Below are positions 42,616 to 50,586 of a stretch of 64,000 nt of DNA, one piece after another. Where the stretch lies: assembly GCF_000724625.1 (NCBI RefSeq), contig NZ_CP007139.1, positions 2,232,001-2,296,000 of the forward strand, read 5' to 3'. Numbering within the stretch: the first letter of the stretch is position 1; each line of letters opens with the position of its first letter. Below the pieces are notes generated by a model. That model worked only from the letters and a program-made list of their open reading frames with translations, searched no databases and was not told where the DNA came from. The translations under genes were made by a program, and so were the position numbers. Source of the stretch: Fimbriimonas ginsengisoli Gsoil 348. GTDB lineage: Bacteria > Armatimonadota > Fimbriimonadia > Fimbriimonadales > Fimbriimonadaceae.

Positions 42616-42828
42616 ATGGACGAGCGACATAACCCGCAGACGAGTGTGTGGGCTACCTTCGGGATCCTGGTTCTCATCGCACTAGTCGCATGGTCGATGG
42701 GCTCCACCGGATTAGCCCTCGCGCTCGGAGCCGGAGCAACCGGCTCGATCCTTGTTACCGTCGTACAGCGCCGCCCGCGGCGCCGTGCGGAGCAGCGAGT
42801 AGCGCACATCGCCTCGCCTCGCCATTAA
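42616..42828 (+). CDS. Small two-helix membrane protein of unknown function
   Basis: 70-aa protein: VWATFGILVLIALVAWSMG and LALALGAGATGSILVTVVQ form two membrane helices, and the tail is basic (RRPRRRAEQRVAHIASPRH). The ATG at 42616 is preferred; a GTG at 42583 in the same frame would add 11 residues. It lies between ruvA and a strong terminator, so it probably ends the ruvA transcript. No family recognised. Confidence 0.55.
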   Translation: MDERHNPQTSVWATFGILVLIALVAWSMGSTGLALALGAGATGSILVTVVQRRPRRRAEQRVAHIASPRH

Positions 42829-42850
42829 GGCTAAGCAAGACGAAACCTTT

Positions 42851-42889
42851 ACCCGGCCTGACTTTCCCGGTCAGGACCGGGTTTTTTTG
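42851..42889 (+). terminator. Rho-independent terminator
   Basis: ACCCGGCCTGAC and GTCAGGACCGGGT form an almost perfect hairpin, followed by seven T. It ends the ruvA-small membrane protein unit. Confidence 0.85.
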
Positions 42890-42898
42890 TGCTGCCCG

Positions 42899-43052
42899 GT
42901 TGGCGGTTGGCGGTTGGCGGCTAGCGGTTCTTGGGGAGTTAGCGGTTGGCGGTTAGCAGTTGGCGGTTTGGAGGACAGATGCTTCGAGGCAAGGTGGAGT
43001 CCAACCTATTCCTGTCCGAGCCGCTAACCGCTAACTGCTAACTGCCAACCCC
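42899..43052. repeat. Heptamer array in inverted arrangement before ruvB
   Basis: 42899-42969 is built from 7-bp units of the GGTTGGC and GGTTAGC type (about eight copies). 43020-43052 holds the same units in inverse orientation (CGCTAAC, TGCTAAC, TGCCAAC). GGACAG (at about 42972) and CTGTCC (at about 43012) extend the pairing inward, so the whole could fold into one long imperfect hairpin. No gene is within it. Confidence 0.7.
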
Positions 43053-43101
43053 AAAACGAGTAGACTATCATCTACATATTCTGCCGCCACGGCGTAGGAA
43101 G

Positions 43102-44202
43102 ATGGCGATGCCCGTAAACTTCAGCGACATCGCCGGTACTCTCAAGCTGGCCGAACTCACCGCTATGGCTCGAGACAACGAACTGAATCCGAATCCGCTG
43201 CCGACCGACGAGCCGGAGCTTTCGCTCCGTCCTCGGCGGCTCGCCGAGTTCATCGGCCAAGAGACGCTTAAGTCGAATCTCGCCGTCTTCTTGAAAGCGG
43301 CCCAGCAGCGCGACGAGCCTTTGGATCATGTTCTCTTGTACGGCCCTCCCGGGTTGGGAAAGACGACCCTCGCTCACATCGTGGCGAACGAGATGGACGC
43401 GACGATTCACGTGACCTCGGGTCCTGCGGTCGAGCGGCCAGGGGACCTGGTGGGGATCTTGACGAATCTCGACAACGGCTCGGTGCTGTTTATCGACGAG
43501 ATTCATCGGCTTAGCCGCGCGGTCGAGGAGATCCTCTATCCGGCGATGGAGGACAACAAGGTCGACATCATGATCGGTAAGGGTCCAGCCGCCCGTTCCA
43601 TCCGCCTCGATGTCCCCCGCTTTACGGTGATCGGCGCGACGACACGCCAGGGTCTCCTGACGGGGCCATTGCGTGACCGGTTCGGCATCATCTCGCACTT
43701 CCAGTTCTACGGCGAAGAGGCGCTCTTCCAGATCATCAGCCGCTCGGCCGGGATCTTGGGGTACGCGATCGAGCGCTCGGGGGCGGAGGAGATCGCACGG
43801 CGGAGCCGGGGCACCCCCCGAATCGCCAACCGGCTCCTTCGCCGCGTCCGCGACTTCGCCCAAGTGGAAGACCGGCCGACGATCGATGCGGGGATCACGG
43901 CAACGGCGTGTAAGGCGCTCGAAGTCGACGAGTTGGGCCTCGACCGGGTCGATCGCACGATCCTACGCATCATGATCGAGCGGTACAAGGGAGGGCCGGT
44001 CGGCCTGGACACCCTCGCCGCCAGTACCGGGGAGGACGCCACGACCATCGAGGACGTCTACGAACCGTTCCTACTGCAAATCGGAATGCTCCAACGGACT
44101 CCCCGGGGGAGGGTGGTCACCGACCAAGCTTACAAACACCTCGGCCTGAAGCCGCCGAAGCGGCCGTCGGAAGGGACGTTGGATTTCGACGCCGAGAGCT
44201 AA
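43102..44202 (+). CDS. ruvB: Holliday junction helicase motor RuvB
   Basis: 366-aa AAA+ motor. Walker [18 protein letters not shown], Walker [16 protein letters not shown], sensor 1 [19 protein letters not shown], the arginine of the sensor 2 region in [22 protein letters not shown], and the C-terminal winged helix ([24 protein letters not shown]). The N-terminus before [10 protein letters not shown] is longer than usual (about 45 residues). The ATG at 43108 has better spacing from GGAAG than 43102. A degenerate CATCGGC-type REP follows the stop at 44209. Confidence 0.96.
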   Translation: MAMPVNFSDIAGTLKLAELTAMARDNELNPNPLPTDEPELSLRPRRLAEFIGQETLKSNLAVFLKAAQQRDEPLDHVLLYGPPGLGKTTLAHIVANEMDATIHVTSGPAVERPGDLVGILTNLDNGSVLFIDEIHRLSRAVEEILYPAMEDNKVDIMIGKGPAARSIRLDVPRFTVIGATTRQGLLTGPLRDRFGIISHFQFYGEEALFQIISRSAGILGYAIERSGAEEIARRSRGTPRIANRLLRRVRDFAQVEDRPTIDAGITATACKALEVDELGLDRVDRTILRIMIERYKGGPVGLDTLAASTGEDATTIEDVYEPFLLQIGMLQRTPRGRVVTDQAYKHLGLKPPKRPSEGTLDFDAES

Positions 44203-44208
44203 AGTATT

Positions 44209-44225
44209 ATCGGCTCCAAGCCGAT
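44209..44225. repeat. Solitary degenerate REP hairpin after ruvB
   Basis: ATCGGCT CCA AGCCGAT with a weak foot (GTATT). Only one copy, so possibly the remains of a REP pair. Confidence 0.6.
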
Positions 44226-44480
44226 GAACGAATCAAATTTGCCAGGTGGCAGCCAATGACCGAGGTGTTTGCGTATTAGGAACTACGCTTCGCGGGACGC
44301 GCTTGGCGACTATGCTCTCATCGCGTCCCTGATCCCCTAAGGAACGGGATAGACACCATCGCCTACGAGGTCCGGTGGCACTGGTCCGAGGACGGGAACG
44401 ACATTGCAAGACGCCACGGTCTGAACGAGGACCTTGACGAGAATCCGCGCGTAACCACGGTTACGGCACCGCTTGATCCG

Positions 44481-44723
44481 GTGGCCGTCGAGGAGTTGTT
44501 AGGGCGCCTAAGATCTCTAACTATTCCGCTCGCCTATCACGATAGTGTCGGAAACGTCGACGATATCTCATCCGGTTTTCGCTTCGAGGGAAACGGGTTT
44601 GGTCTTGAACTGTATTGGAGCGCAACGAATGCAGATCATTTAGGAGAACTGCGCTCTTTGTTGGACGAATTTGTGCGGCTCTTCCAGCACGCTCTTGAAA
44701 ACGACGCTTTTCCGTTCACTTGA
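44481..44723 (+). CDS. Hypothetical protein, possibly 5'-truncated
   Basis: 80-aa frame with a GTG start: AVEELLGRLRSLTIPLAYHDSVGNVDDISSGFRFEGNGFGLELYWSATNADHLGELRSLLDEFVRLFQHALEND. It looks like a small helical protein. No family recognised. The frame stays open for 67 codons upstream, to a TAG at 44277, and this stretch reads like protein (RWHWSEDGNDIARRHGLNEDL) but has no ATG, GTG or TTG. So the true start may be lost, or the gene is a fragment. Confidence 0.4.
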   Translation: MAVEELLGRLRSLTIPLAYHDSVGNVDDISSGFRFEGNGFGLELYWSATNADHLGELRSLLDEFVRLFQHALENDAFPFT

Positions 44724-45024
44724 CGAGAAATTGGCACGATTCTGGAGAGACGTCCAATTTCGACGTCATGAGTTGATATGGCCAGAGCGGCTGGCCAATA
44801 TGGCCCGGTTTTCACTACTCGGGTCATCTTTGGTTTTTTGCGATCCGCTTGGCACCCTTTGCGAGAAACTCCGGAAAAGGGATTTCTCGCGAAGGACGCA
44901 AAGAACGGTGGAGATTCGGTGGAAGAGAGGTTGAACCGCAAAGGGCGCAAAGGCATCGCGGCAAGAACAGCGCCTTTAAGGCGGCCACGATCCTCAGCGG
45001 CCCCAAACGTCATAGACTATCGCT
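44724..45024. other. 301-bp intergenic stretch, no gene seen
   Basis: It contains an 8-bp hairpin (GCGAGAAA / TTTCTCGC, near 44860-44895) and two short, similar purine-rich repeats (GAAGGACGCAAAG and CGCAAAGGGCGCAAAG). No ribosome binding site or gene apart from the GTG of the next gene. Confidence 0.4.
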
Positions 45025-46365
45025 GTGATCAAGATGCTCTTCCGCAAGCGAGGAAGCCTGCTTTCAGCGCGACTTGCCCAGTTTTTTGGTGTTAGCGCCC
45101 AGCAACTGCCGATCAGGGCTCGCGGATTTTCCAGTTTTGACCTTCCGAATTTGCAACTTGCAATTCAGGCCGTCACCCGGGAACGGGGCGGAACACCGGA
45201 GACGATCGGCTATTTGAAGTCGATGACGATGTTCTCCAACAGCTTCCGAGATCTCCTCTCGACCGGTGGCTATGACCCTGCCGTTGTTGGTCCTGTCCAG
45301 TACCGGCAGGTCGAAACCGGGGTGGGTGAAGAGCTTTCCTGTGTGGAGGAGGGGATTTTCCTGATCAATCTCCCGGTAGGGAAGGTTGCCGCGCTTCTTC
45401 GCCAAGACCAAATGAAGGGTTCGCTGCAACTCGAGGTCACCTCTACCAATGAGGGGCTCGCAAGCGACTTCATCTTGTGGGTGCGGGATGCGATCGCCCG
45501 GCTAAACGTTTACCGGGGAAAGGTGCTTTCCTTGGAGGGAAAGCAAGAACAGGGGCGGTGCACTTCCCACGAGATCCGCTTTCACCGATTACCGGAAGTA
45601 AACCGAGAGCAGATTATCCTGCCTGCAGAGGTGCTGCGAGTATTGGAACGCAATACCATTGGCTTCTTCAAGAATGCTCAGAAGCTCCTCGATAGCGGCC
45701 GATCGGTAAAGCGCGGCCTACTTCTATTCGGCAAACCCGGTACGGGCAAGACCTTCACGGCTCGTTGGCTGGCGCAGGCGACGCCAGGACTGACCGTGCT
45801 TGTGATGTCCGGCGAGCAGCTATGGTTAATTCGGGAGTGTTGTCAACTCGCGCGAATGCTCGCCCCTTCGCTCGTGATCATGGAAGACGTAGACCTCATT
45901 GCCTCGGCGAGAGACGAGTCGCGCCACCCGATGTATCAGGTCACATTGCACCAGCTCCTGAACGAGATGGACGGCATCGAAGCGCCGGCGCCGATCCTAT
46001 TCTTGCTTACAACAAACCGCCCAGACGCGATCGAGCCGGCCATCGCTTCCCGTCCTGGCCGAATCGACCAAGCGATCGAATATCCCCTTCCCGACGCCGA
46101 TTGCCGCCGGCAACTGATTGAACTGTACAGTCGCGGGCTTGTGTTAGAGGTTCGCGACATCGACACCATCGTGGCGCGAACGGAAGGAGCGAGCCCGGCT
46201 TTCATTCAGGAGATGCTCCGCAAAGCCGCCCTCTTTGCCGCCGAGGAGCCTTCGAGCGACATGCTGCGCGTGACCGACGAGCACTGTCAAGCCGCCCTCC
46301 GCGAACTGCTCTTCTCCGGCGGCGAGCTAACGCGCCGCCTTCTGGGATTCAGTACTGAAGGTTGA
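45025..46365 (+). CDS. Orphan AAA+ ATPase (FtsH/CDC48-like ATPase domain)
   Basis: 446-aa AAA+ protein. Residues 1 to about 200 form a domain I do not recognise (LPIRARGFSSFDLPNLQLAIQAVTRE ... LSCVEEGIFLINLPVGKVAALL). Then the ATPase: Walker A FGKPGTGKTF (about 235), Walker B LVIMEDVDLI, sensor 1 FLLTTNRPD, arginine-finger-like SRPGRIDQAIEYPLPD, and the AAA lid helices. No membrane helix, zinc protease motif or second AAA domain. GTG at 45025 or ATG at 45034. Likely an unfoldase or disassembly ATPase with an own substrate domain; partner unknown. Confidence 0.75.
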   Translation: MIKMLFRKRGSLLSARLAQFFGVSAQQLPIRARGFSSFDLPNLQLAIQAVTRERGGTPETIGYLKSMTMFSNSFRDLLSTGGYDPAVVGPVQYRQVETGVGEELSCVEEGIFLINLPVGKVAALLRQDQMKGSLQLEVTSTNEGLASDFILWVRDAIARLNVYRGKVLSLEGKQEQGRCTSHEIRFHRLPEVNREQIILPAEVLRVLERNTIGFFKNAQKLLDSGRSVKRGLLLFGKPGTGKTFTARWLAQATPGLTVLVMSGEQLWLIRECCQLARMLAPSLVIMEDVDLIASARDESRHPMYQVTLHQLLNEMDGIEAPAPILFLLTTNRPDAIEPAIASRPGRIDQAIEYPLPDADCRRQLIELYSRGLVLEVRDIDTIVARTEGASPAFIQEMLRKAALFAAEEPSSDMLRVTDEHCQAALRELLFSGGELTRRLLGFSTEG

Positions 46366-46598
46366 GATTTACGAGGGCGTGATGGCCGTCCCTCACCGCA
46401 ATCCATCGTCCCCCGCGCGTCAGGCGTTGTATCCCGCGGTGGCGGGAACGTGGCCGTTGCCCAGTCACGCCGCGTCAGTCGAGGATGGCTACATTAATGG
46501 GACAAACGGGAACATCTGGGACTTATTGGTCGCATGTGTCTCATCCGTCCCATCAAGCCACAGGCAACACGCCACAGTCCACATGCTGATGGCCGATG
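46366..46598. repeat. Gap with half REP and GGGAC/ATG palindromic repeats
   Basis: 233 bp, no gene. At about 46495-46553 are inverted GGGAC and GTCCC units; a similar arrangement occurs at 38986-39043. A half REP at 46592-46602 (GTAGCATCGGC on the minus strand) overlaps the argJ stop. Confidence 0.5.
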
Positions 46599-47813
46599 CT
46601 ACGTGTGGTACTCGGCGTTGATTCTTACGTAGCCGTAGCCGAAGTCGCAGGTGTAGACCTTGGCGGAGGGGCCTTCGCCTAGGTTTAGGTCAATCACTAC
46701 GTGGTCTGACTTTAGGGCGGAGGAGACTCGCTTCGGGTCGAACGAGGCGGGGGCGCCGTCTTCGAAGAGGACGTGCTCTTCGTCGCCGGCGAGCAGCGAC
46801 AGGCTGACGTCGGCGGTGGTGAACGGGACGCCGGCGCGGCCGGCGGCCATTAGGATTCGGCCCCAGTTCGGGTCGCAGCCGAACATGGCGGTCTTCACAA
46901 GCGGCGATTCGCCGATGGTGCGGGCGATCTTAATCGGGTCACTCGTCCCTTGCACCCGGATCTCGACCAACTTGGTTGCGCCTTCGCCGTCGCGGGCGAT
47001 TTGTTTAGCCAAAGACACGCAGACTCCTTCTAGCGCCGCTTCGAACTCGGCTTCGCTGGCTCGAATTCCAGACGCTCCGTTCGCGAGGAGCAAGAGCATG
47101 TCATTCGTCGACGTGTCTCCGTCCACCGTCATACAGTTGAAGCTCCGGTCGGAGACCCTTTTGAGGATCGCCGGCAGGTCGAGGCCGCTTGCATCCAAGT
47201 CGGTGACCACGAAGCCGAGCATCGTGGCCATATTGGGGGCGATCATCCCGGAGCCTTTGGCGACACCATAGAACACGCCGTAGGGACCGGCCGGGGCGGG
47301 GCGTTCGTTGGCGTTGAACCGCGCGTCGACAACGACCGAGGGCTCTTCTCCCGGCACGCAGGTGGTCCAAGCCCACTTTTCGACCAGATCGGTCGTCAGA
47401 ATCGCGTCCATGTAAGGGCGCGGGTCGTCGCCCAGCTTGGTTCCGGCTTCGCGGATGCCCCGCTCGACCTTAGCCATGTCGAGCAGGTGGCCGATGACTC
47501 CGGTCGAGGCGACGGCGACCTCGTTCGGCTCCGTACCCAGGGCGGCGGCGGCCCATTCGGACATCTTCTGCGTATCCCGGACCCCTTGCTCGCCCGTGCA
47601 ACAGTTGGCGTTTCCGCTGTTGACCACCACCGCTCGAAGCGTCCCGCCGGAGATCACGTCGCGCGAATGGTCCACGCAAGCGGCCCGAACGAAGTTGGTC
47701 GTGAACACGCCGGCGGCTTGGGCGAGGACGTCGGAGACGATCATGCCGAGATCGTTCCGCTTGTTCTTCAGGCCGCACCGGACGCCGGCGAATCGAAATC
47801 CTTTAGGGGTCAA
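46599..47813 (-). CDS. argJ: Bifunctional glutamate N-acetyltransferase/NAGS ArgJ
   Basis: About 404-aa enzyme of the cyclic arginine pathway that moves acetyl from N-acetylornithine to glutamate. The precursor cleavage site is the ATML motif (PNMATMLGFVV), where the Thr becomes the catalytic N-terminus of the beta chain. The oxyanion hole region is AVVVNSGNANCCTGEQG. KGFRFAGVRCGLK starts the protein. The TTG at 47813 overlaps the argC stop (TTGA), so argJ is coupled to argC; a longer frame up to 47975 would lie inside argC. The TAG stop is part of a REP foot (GTAGCATCGGC). Confidence 0.93.
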   Translation of the reverse strand: MTPKGFRFAGVRCGLKNKRNDLGMIVSDVLAQAAGVFTTNFVRAACVDHSRDVISGGTLRAVVVNSGNANCCTGEQGVRDTQKMSEWAAAALGTEPNEVAVASTGVIGHLLDMAKVERGIREAGTKLGDDPRPYMDAILTTDLVEKWAWTTCVPGEEPSVVVDARFNANERPAPAGPYGVFYGVAKGSGMIAPNMATMLGFVVTDLDASGLDLPAILKRVSDRSFNCMTVDGDTSTNDMLLLLANGASGIRASEAEFEAALEGVCVSLAKQIARDGEGATKLVEIRVQGTSDPIKIARTIGESPLVKTAMFGCDPNWGRILMAAGRAGVPFTTADVSLSLLAGDEEHVLFEDGAPASFDPKRVSSALKSDHVVIDLNLGEGPSAKVYTCDFGYGYVRINAEYHT

Positions 47814-48820
47814 GGCCAGATACCATCCTTGGGCAAGCCGGTGTCCTCGGGAAGGCCGAGCATCAGGTTCATATTTTGGATCGCCTGCCCCGCTGCGCCT
47901 TTGACCAAGTTGTCGATCACGCTGCAGACCACCGCGAAACCGGTCCGCGCGTCGTAATCCACGAAGATGTCGCATCGGTTGGAGCCGAGTACCTGTTTGG
48001 TCGATGGGGGAGTGTCGCGTACCGACACAAACGGCTCCGAGCGGTAGGATTCGCGGAAGAGTTCACGTAGGGCGTCGCGGCTCGAGTCTCCGACTTGCAC
48101 GTGGCACGTCGCCTCGAGCCCGCGGGCGGCAGGGATGAGGTGCGGGGTGAACCGAACCGGACGCCCGGCGAGCTGCTCGATTTCGGGGTTGTGCCGGTGG
48201 CCCGTGACCGCGTACGGCTTGAAGCCGCCGCTTAATTCGGAGAAGAGGTAGTCCGTCTCTTTCTTCGATCGTCCGGCACCGGAGACTCCCGACTTCGCGT
48301 CGACGACCGGCGTCCCCTGCGCGAGGCCGGCTCGGATGAGCGGCATGATCGCGAGGAGCGTCGCGGTGGGATAGCACCCGGGGTTCGCGATGAGGGGGGA
48401 TGCGGCGATCCGCTCGCGGTCGACCAACTCAGGAAGCCCGTACTCCGGCTCGCCACCGAGGTCGGGGTTGGTGTGCGGGCGTCCGTAGGTGCGTTCGAAC
48501 ACGCCGTGGTCCTTGAGGCGAAAATCGGCCGAGAGGTCGATCACTTTCGCGTGGCCCACGAGGTTCGCCGCGTGCTCCATGGCGAAGCCTGCCTCTTGGC
48601 AGAGAAAAACGACGTCGACATCCACTTTCTCCGGCTCGAACGCGGTCAGAGTGAGGTCGGTGGAGAGCCACGGGCACTCGTCGCGCAACGCCCGTCCGGC
48701 GCTACGGCCGGAGGTCGCTACCGTCACGGTCGCGCACGGGTGGCTGGAAAGTAGACGGACGATCTCCGCCCCTCCATACCCACTCGCCCCCACGACCGCG
48801 ACTCGATAGCTACCCGCCAT
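47810..48820 (-). CDS. argC: N-acetyl-gamma-glutamyl-phosphate reductase ArgC
   Basis: 336-aa NADPH-dependent reductase, step three of arginine synthesis. N-terminal Rossmann motif GASGYGGAEIVRLLSSHP; active-site Cys in ANPGCYPTATLLA; VSGAGRSKKETDYLFSE; HRHNPEIEQ with the conserved His; FTPHLIPAARGLEATCHV. Type 1 (about 340 aa). It overlaps argJ by 4 nt. No argB or argD follows, so the rest of the pathway lies elsewhere. A REP pair lies just upstream (48855-48925). Confidence 0.95.
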   Translation of the reverse strand: MAGSYRVAVVGASGYGGAEIVRLLSSHPCATVTVATSGRSAGRALRDECPWLSTDLTLTAFEPEKVDVDVVFLCQEAGFAMEHAANLVGHAKVIDLSADFRLKDHGVFERTYGRPHTNPDLGGEPEYGLPELVDRERIAASPLIANPGCYPTATLLAIMPLIRAGLAQGTPVVDAKSGVSGAGRSKKETDYLFSELSGGFKPYAVTGHRHNPEIEQLAGRPVRFTPHLIPAARGLEATCHVQVGDSSRDALRELFRESYRSEPFVSVRDTPPSTKQVLGSNRCDIFVDYDARTGFAVVCSVIDNLVKGAAGQAIQNMNLMLGLPEDTGLPKDGIWP

Positions 48821-48854
48821 CTAAAGAGGGTACCTCCCCGCCGCACTCAAACCC

Positions 48855-48925
48855 GTAGCGTCGGCGCCCTCGCCGATGCCTCCGGGGCCCCGCTGCTTGG
48901 GCTGCCGGCTGGAAGCCGGCGCCAC
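48855..48925. repeat. REP pair between argC and the SBP-like gene
   Basis: GTAG + CGTCGGCG CCCT CGCCGATG at the left and GCCGGC TGGAA GCCGGC ending GCCAC at the right: a third stem sequence, but the same foot and loop logic as the other REPs. Confidence 0.7.
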
Positions 48926-48928
48926 GGC

Positions 48929-50017
48929 CTAGCCGTGACCGACGGCCCCGAGCAACTTCTGCATCACCGAGGGGCGGGGCATCTGCATGACGTTCTCGAT
49001 TCGGGTTGGGATGCCGACGACTTCCAATACCTTGGGATCGTTTTGGATGCCGACCATTCCGGAGCGGAAGCCGTGGCGTTCCCAGGCGATGCGTTGGATC
49101 TCCGGGTCTTTCAGCGCACCCAGGAGGCGTTCGCCGTTGGGCGTCAGGGCGATCATTGGGTGGTTGCTCCATACCGTGGGGCGTGGATAGAGGATGCGGA
49201 TCTGCTGCTTGATGAGTGGCGCGTGCTCAGGGTGCTGAAGCACGAATTCGACGAGCTGGTTCTCGTAGCCGACCATGATCGGATTCGATCCCATCCCCTG
49301 CGTCACGAACTGCGAGAAGAGGTCGGCCGAGCTGCGCTCCATCAAGCCGAGCTGAGCGAAAAAGGACTTCGTAGGCCCCAAAACGTGGTCCACGTTCGCA
49401 TCGGTAACGACTTTGCCGTCGTTGAGGAGGTTGGCGAGCAGGCCGCAAAACATCATTCCCGAGTTGCTCGTGGTTGGGTCGGTCGTGTGGATCGACACCG
49501 CGCCGTAGAGGTCGCCCAAACCGAGGCTCTCCCACTTAGCTCCCTTTTGAATCTTGTCGATGAGCCCGCGGAAATCGGTGACGTAGTACGCGCCGTCGAT
49601 TTGCTTCACAAGGTGCGCCTGCTGCAGTGCCTGCACAACCTTGTCCCATGAGTAGAGCACCACCGGCGAGTTGAAGATCACCTCGTTTCGCGAGCCGGTT
49701 GTGTCTTTCTCCTTGAACATCTCCAGCGCGACCTGGCTGGAAGGCCAAGCGAAGTCTTTGCCTGTGAGCCCGGTCATCTCCAGCGAGCCGGCCTTATCCG
49801 CTTTCACAGTGAGGCCGAACCGGTCGTGAAGGATGTTCGCCACCGCCGGATCGTTCAGAAGGTCGATTTTCTCACCACCCACTGGTCCGGTAACGGTGAC
49901 CGGCTCTCCGACGGGAGCGGCTCCGGTGGGAGAGGAAGTCTTATGTGTCAGGAAATATGCGCCGACCGAGACGGCGACCACGGCGACGAGCAAGGCAATT
50001 CCGGCATTCGATTTCAT
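48929..50017 (-). CDS. Membrane-anchored substrate-binding-like protein
   Basis: 362-aa protein with one N-terminal membrane helix (GIALLVAVVAVSVGAYFL), then a periplasmic binding-protein-like domain (FGLTVKADKAGSLEMTGLTGKDFAWPSS, VILYS-type strands VVLYSWDKVVQAL, SIHTTDPTTSNSGMMFCGLLANLL, NPIMVGYENQLVEFVLQHP). No lipobox. Last gene of a three-gene unit, overlapping the XpaC-like gene by 4 nt. A phosphate-binding-protein-like fold is likely from the TTSNSG loop; ligand unknown. Confidence 0.65.
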   Translation of the reverse strand: MKSNAGIALLVAVVAVSVGAYFLTHKTSSPTGAAPVGEPVTVTGPVGGEKIDLLNDPAVANILHDRFGLTVKADKAGSLEMTGLTGKDFAWPSSQVALEMFKEKDTTGSRNEVIFNSPVVLYSWDKVVQALQQAHLVKQIDGAYYVTDFRGLIDKIQKGAKWESLGLGDLYGAVSIHTTDPTTSNSGMMFCGLLANLLNDGKVVTDANVDHVLGPTKSFFAQLGLMERSSADLFSQFVTQGMGSNPIMVGYENQLVEFVLQHPEHAPLIKQQIRILYPRPTVWSNHPMIALTPNGERLLGALKDPEIQRIAWERHGFRSGMVGIQNDPKVLEVVGIPTRIENVMQMPRPSVMQKLLGAVGHG

Positions 50018-50586
50018 GTGGATGGGCCACCTACGTTATAAAGCTGTCCGAGCTCCTCGACGTTCAGCTGGTAACCCTCGAGCGCGGCTTTGGTGCTGCT
50101 CGCGCTCTCCAGGTTGAGCCTCGTCAGGAGGGTATCGAGTTGTTGGGAGTGTTTCTCCAGCAGGTTCTTGTAAGCCGCGGCGATCGTGGGGTCGGATTGG
50201 TCCGAGGCGGCAAAGTCGTTCGTTGCGAGAGCAATAATATTGAGCGACGGGCGGATATAGCTTTGCCAGTTTTGGCTCTGACCGGCTTCGATGAGTCGCG
50301 ACCGGACGGTGCCCGCTTTCCGAATCAGCGCGGACAGGTTCTCTCGCGGTGCGGGTTGAAGCTTCGGGAGCATCGCGGAAAGCTTCAAAAGGGTCGTGCT
50401 CTCGTCCTGCTCCCGAAGCTCGTCCGACGGTGTTCGTCCTGCCATCGCGATCTGCGTTCCAGCAAACGCGGCGGCGGATAGAACTAGGCTGAGGGCTAAC
50501 CCGGGCAAGAAGCCGAGCGGCGAAAGTGCCACGAAGAAGAGAAAAAGGAAGACGGCGGAGGCGACGACTCCCGGAACGATCCTCAT
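50014..50586 (-). CDS. XpaC-like two-helix membrane protein
   Basis: 190-aa protein. Two N-terminal membrane helices (VVASAVFLFLFFVALSPLGFLPGLALSLVLSAAAFAG), followed by a helical cytoplasmic or periplasmic domain (LLKLSAMLPKLQPAPRENLSALIRKAGTVRSRLIEAG ... YKNLLEKHSQQLDTLLTRLNLE). Its pattern resembles the XpaC family (named for 5-bromo-4-chloroindolyl phosphate hydrolysis). In other bacteria, XpaC stands next to TelA in stress-response clusters. Here TelA is not seen. Overlaps both neighbours (1 nt with the VWA gene, 4 nt with the next). Confidence 0.5.
   Translation of the reverse strand: MRIVPGVVASAVFLFLFFVALSPLGFLPGLALSLVLSAAAFAGTQIAMAGRTPSDELREQDESTTLLKLSAMLPKLQPAPRENLSALIRKAGTVRSRLIEAGQSQNWQSYIRPSLNIIALATNDFAASDQSDPTIAAAYKNLLEKHSQQLDTLLTRLNLESASSTKAALEGYQLNVEELGQLYNVGGPST

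Noticed and set aside
42899-43052. Heptamer array as a CRISPR-like array
   Set aside because: Units are 7 bp, tandem and partly inverted, without spacers or cas genes.
46599-47975. Longer ArgJ starting at 47975
   Set aside because: The extra 54 codons lie inside argC in another frame; the TTG at 47813 gives the family start and couples to the argC stop.
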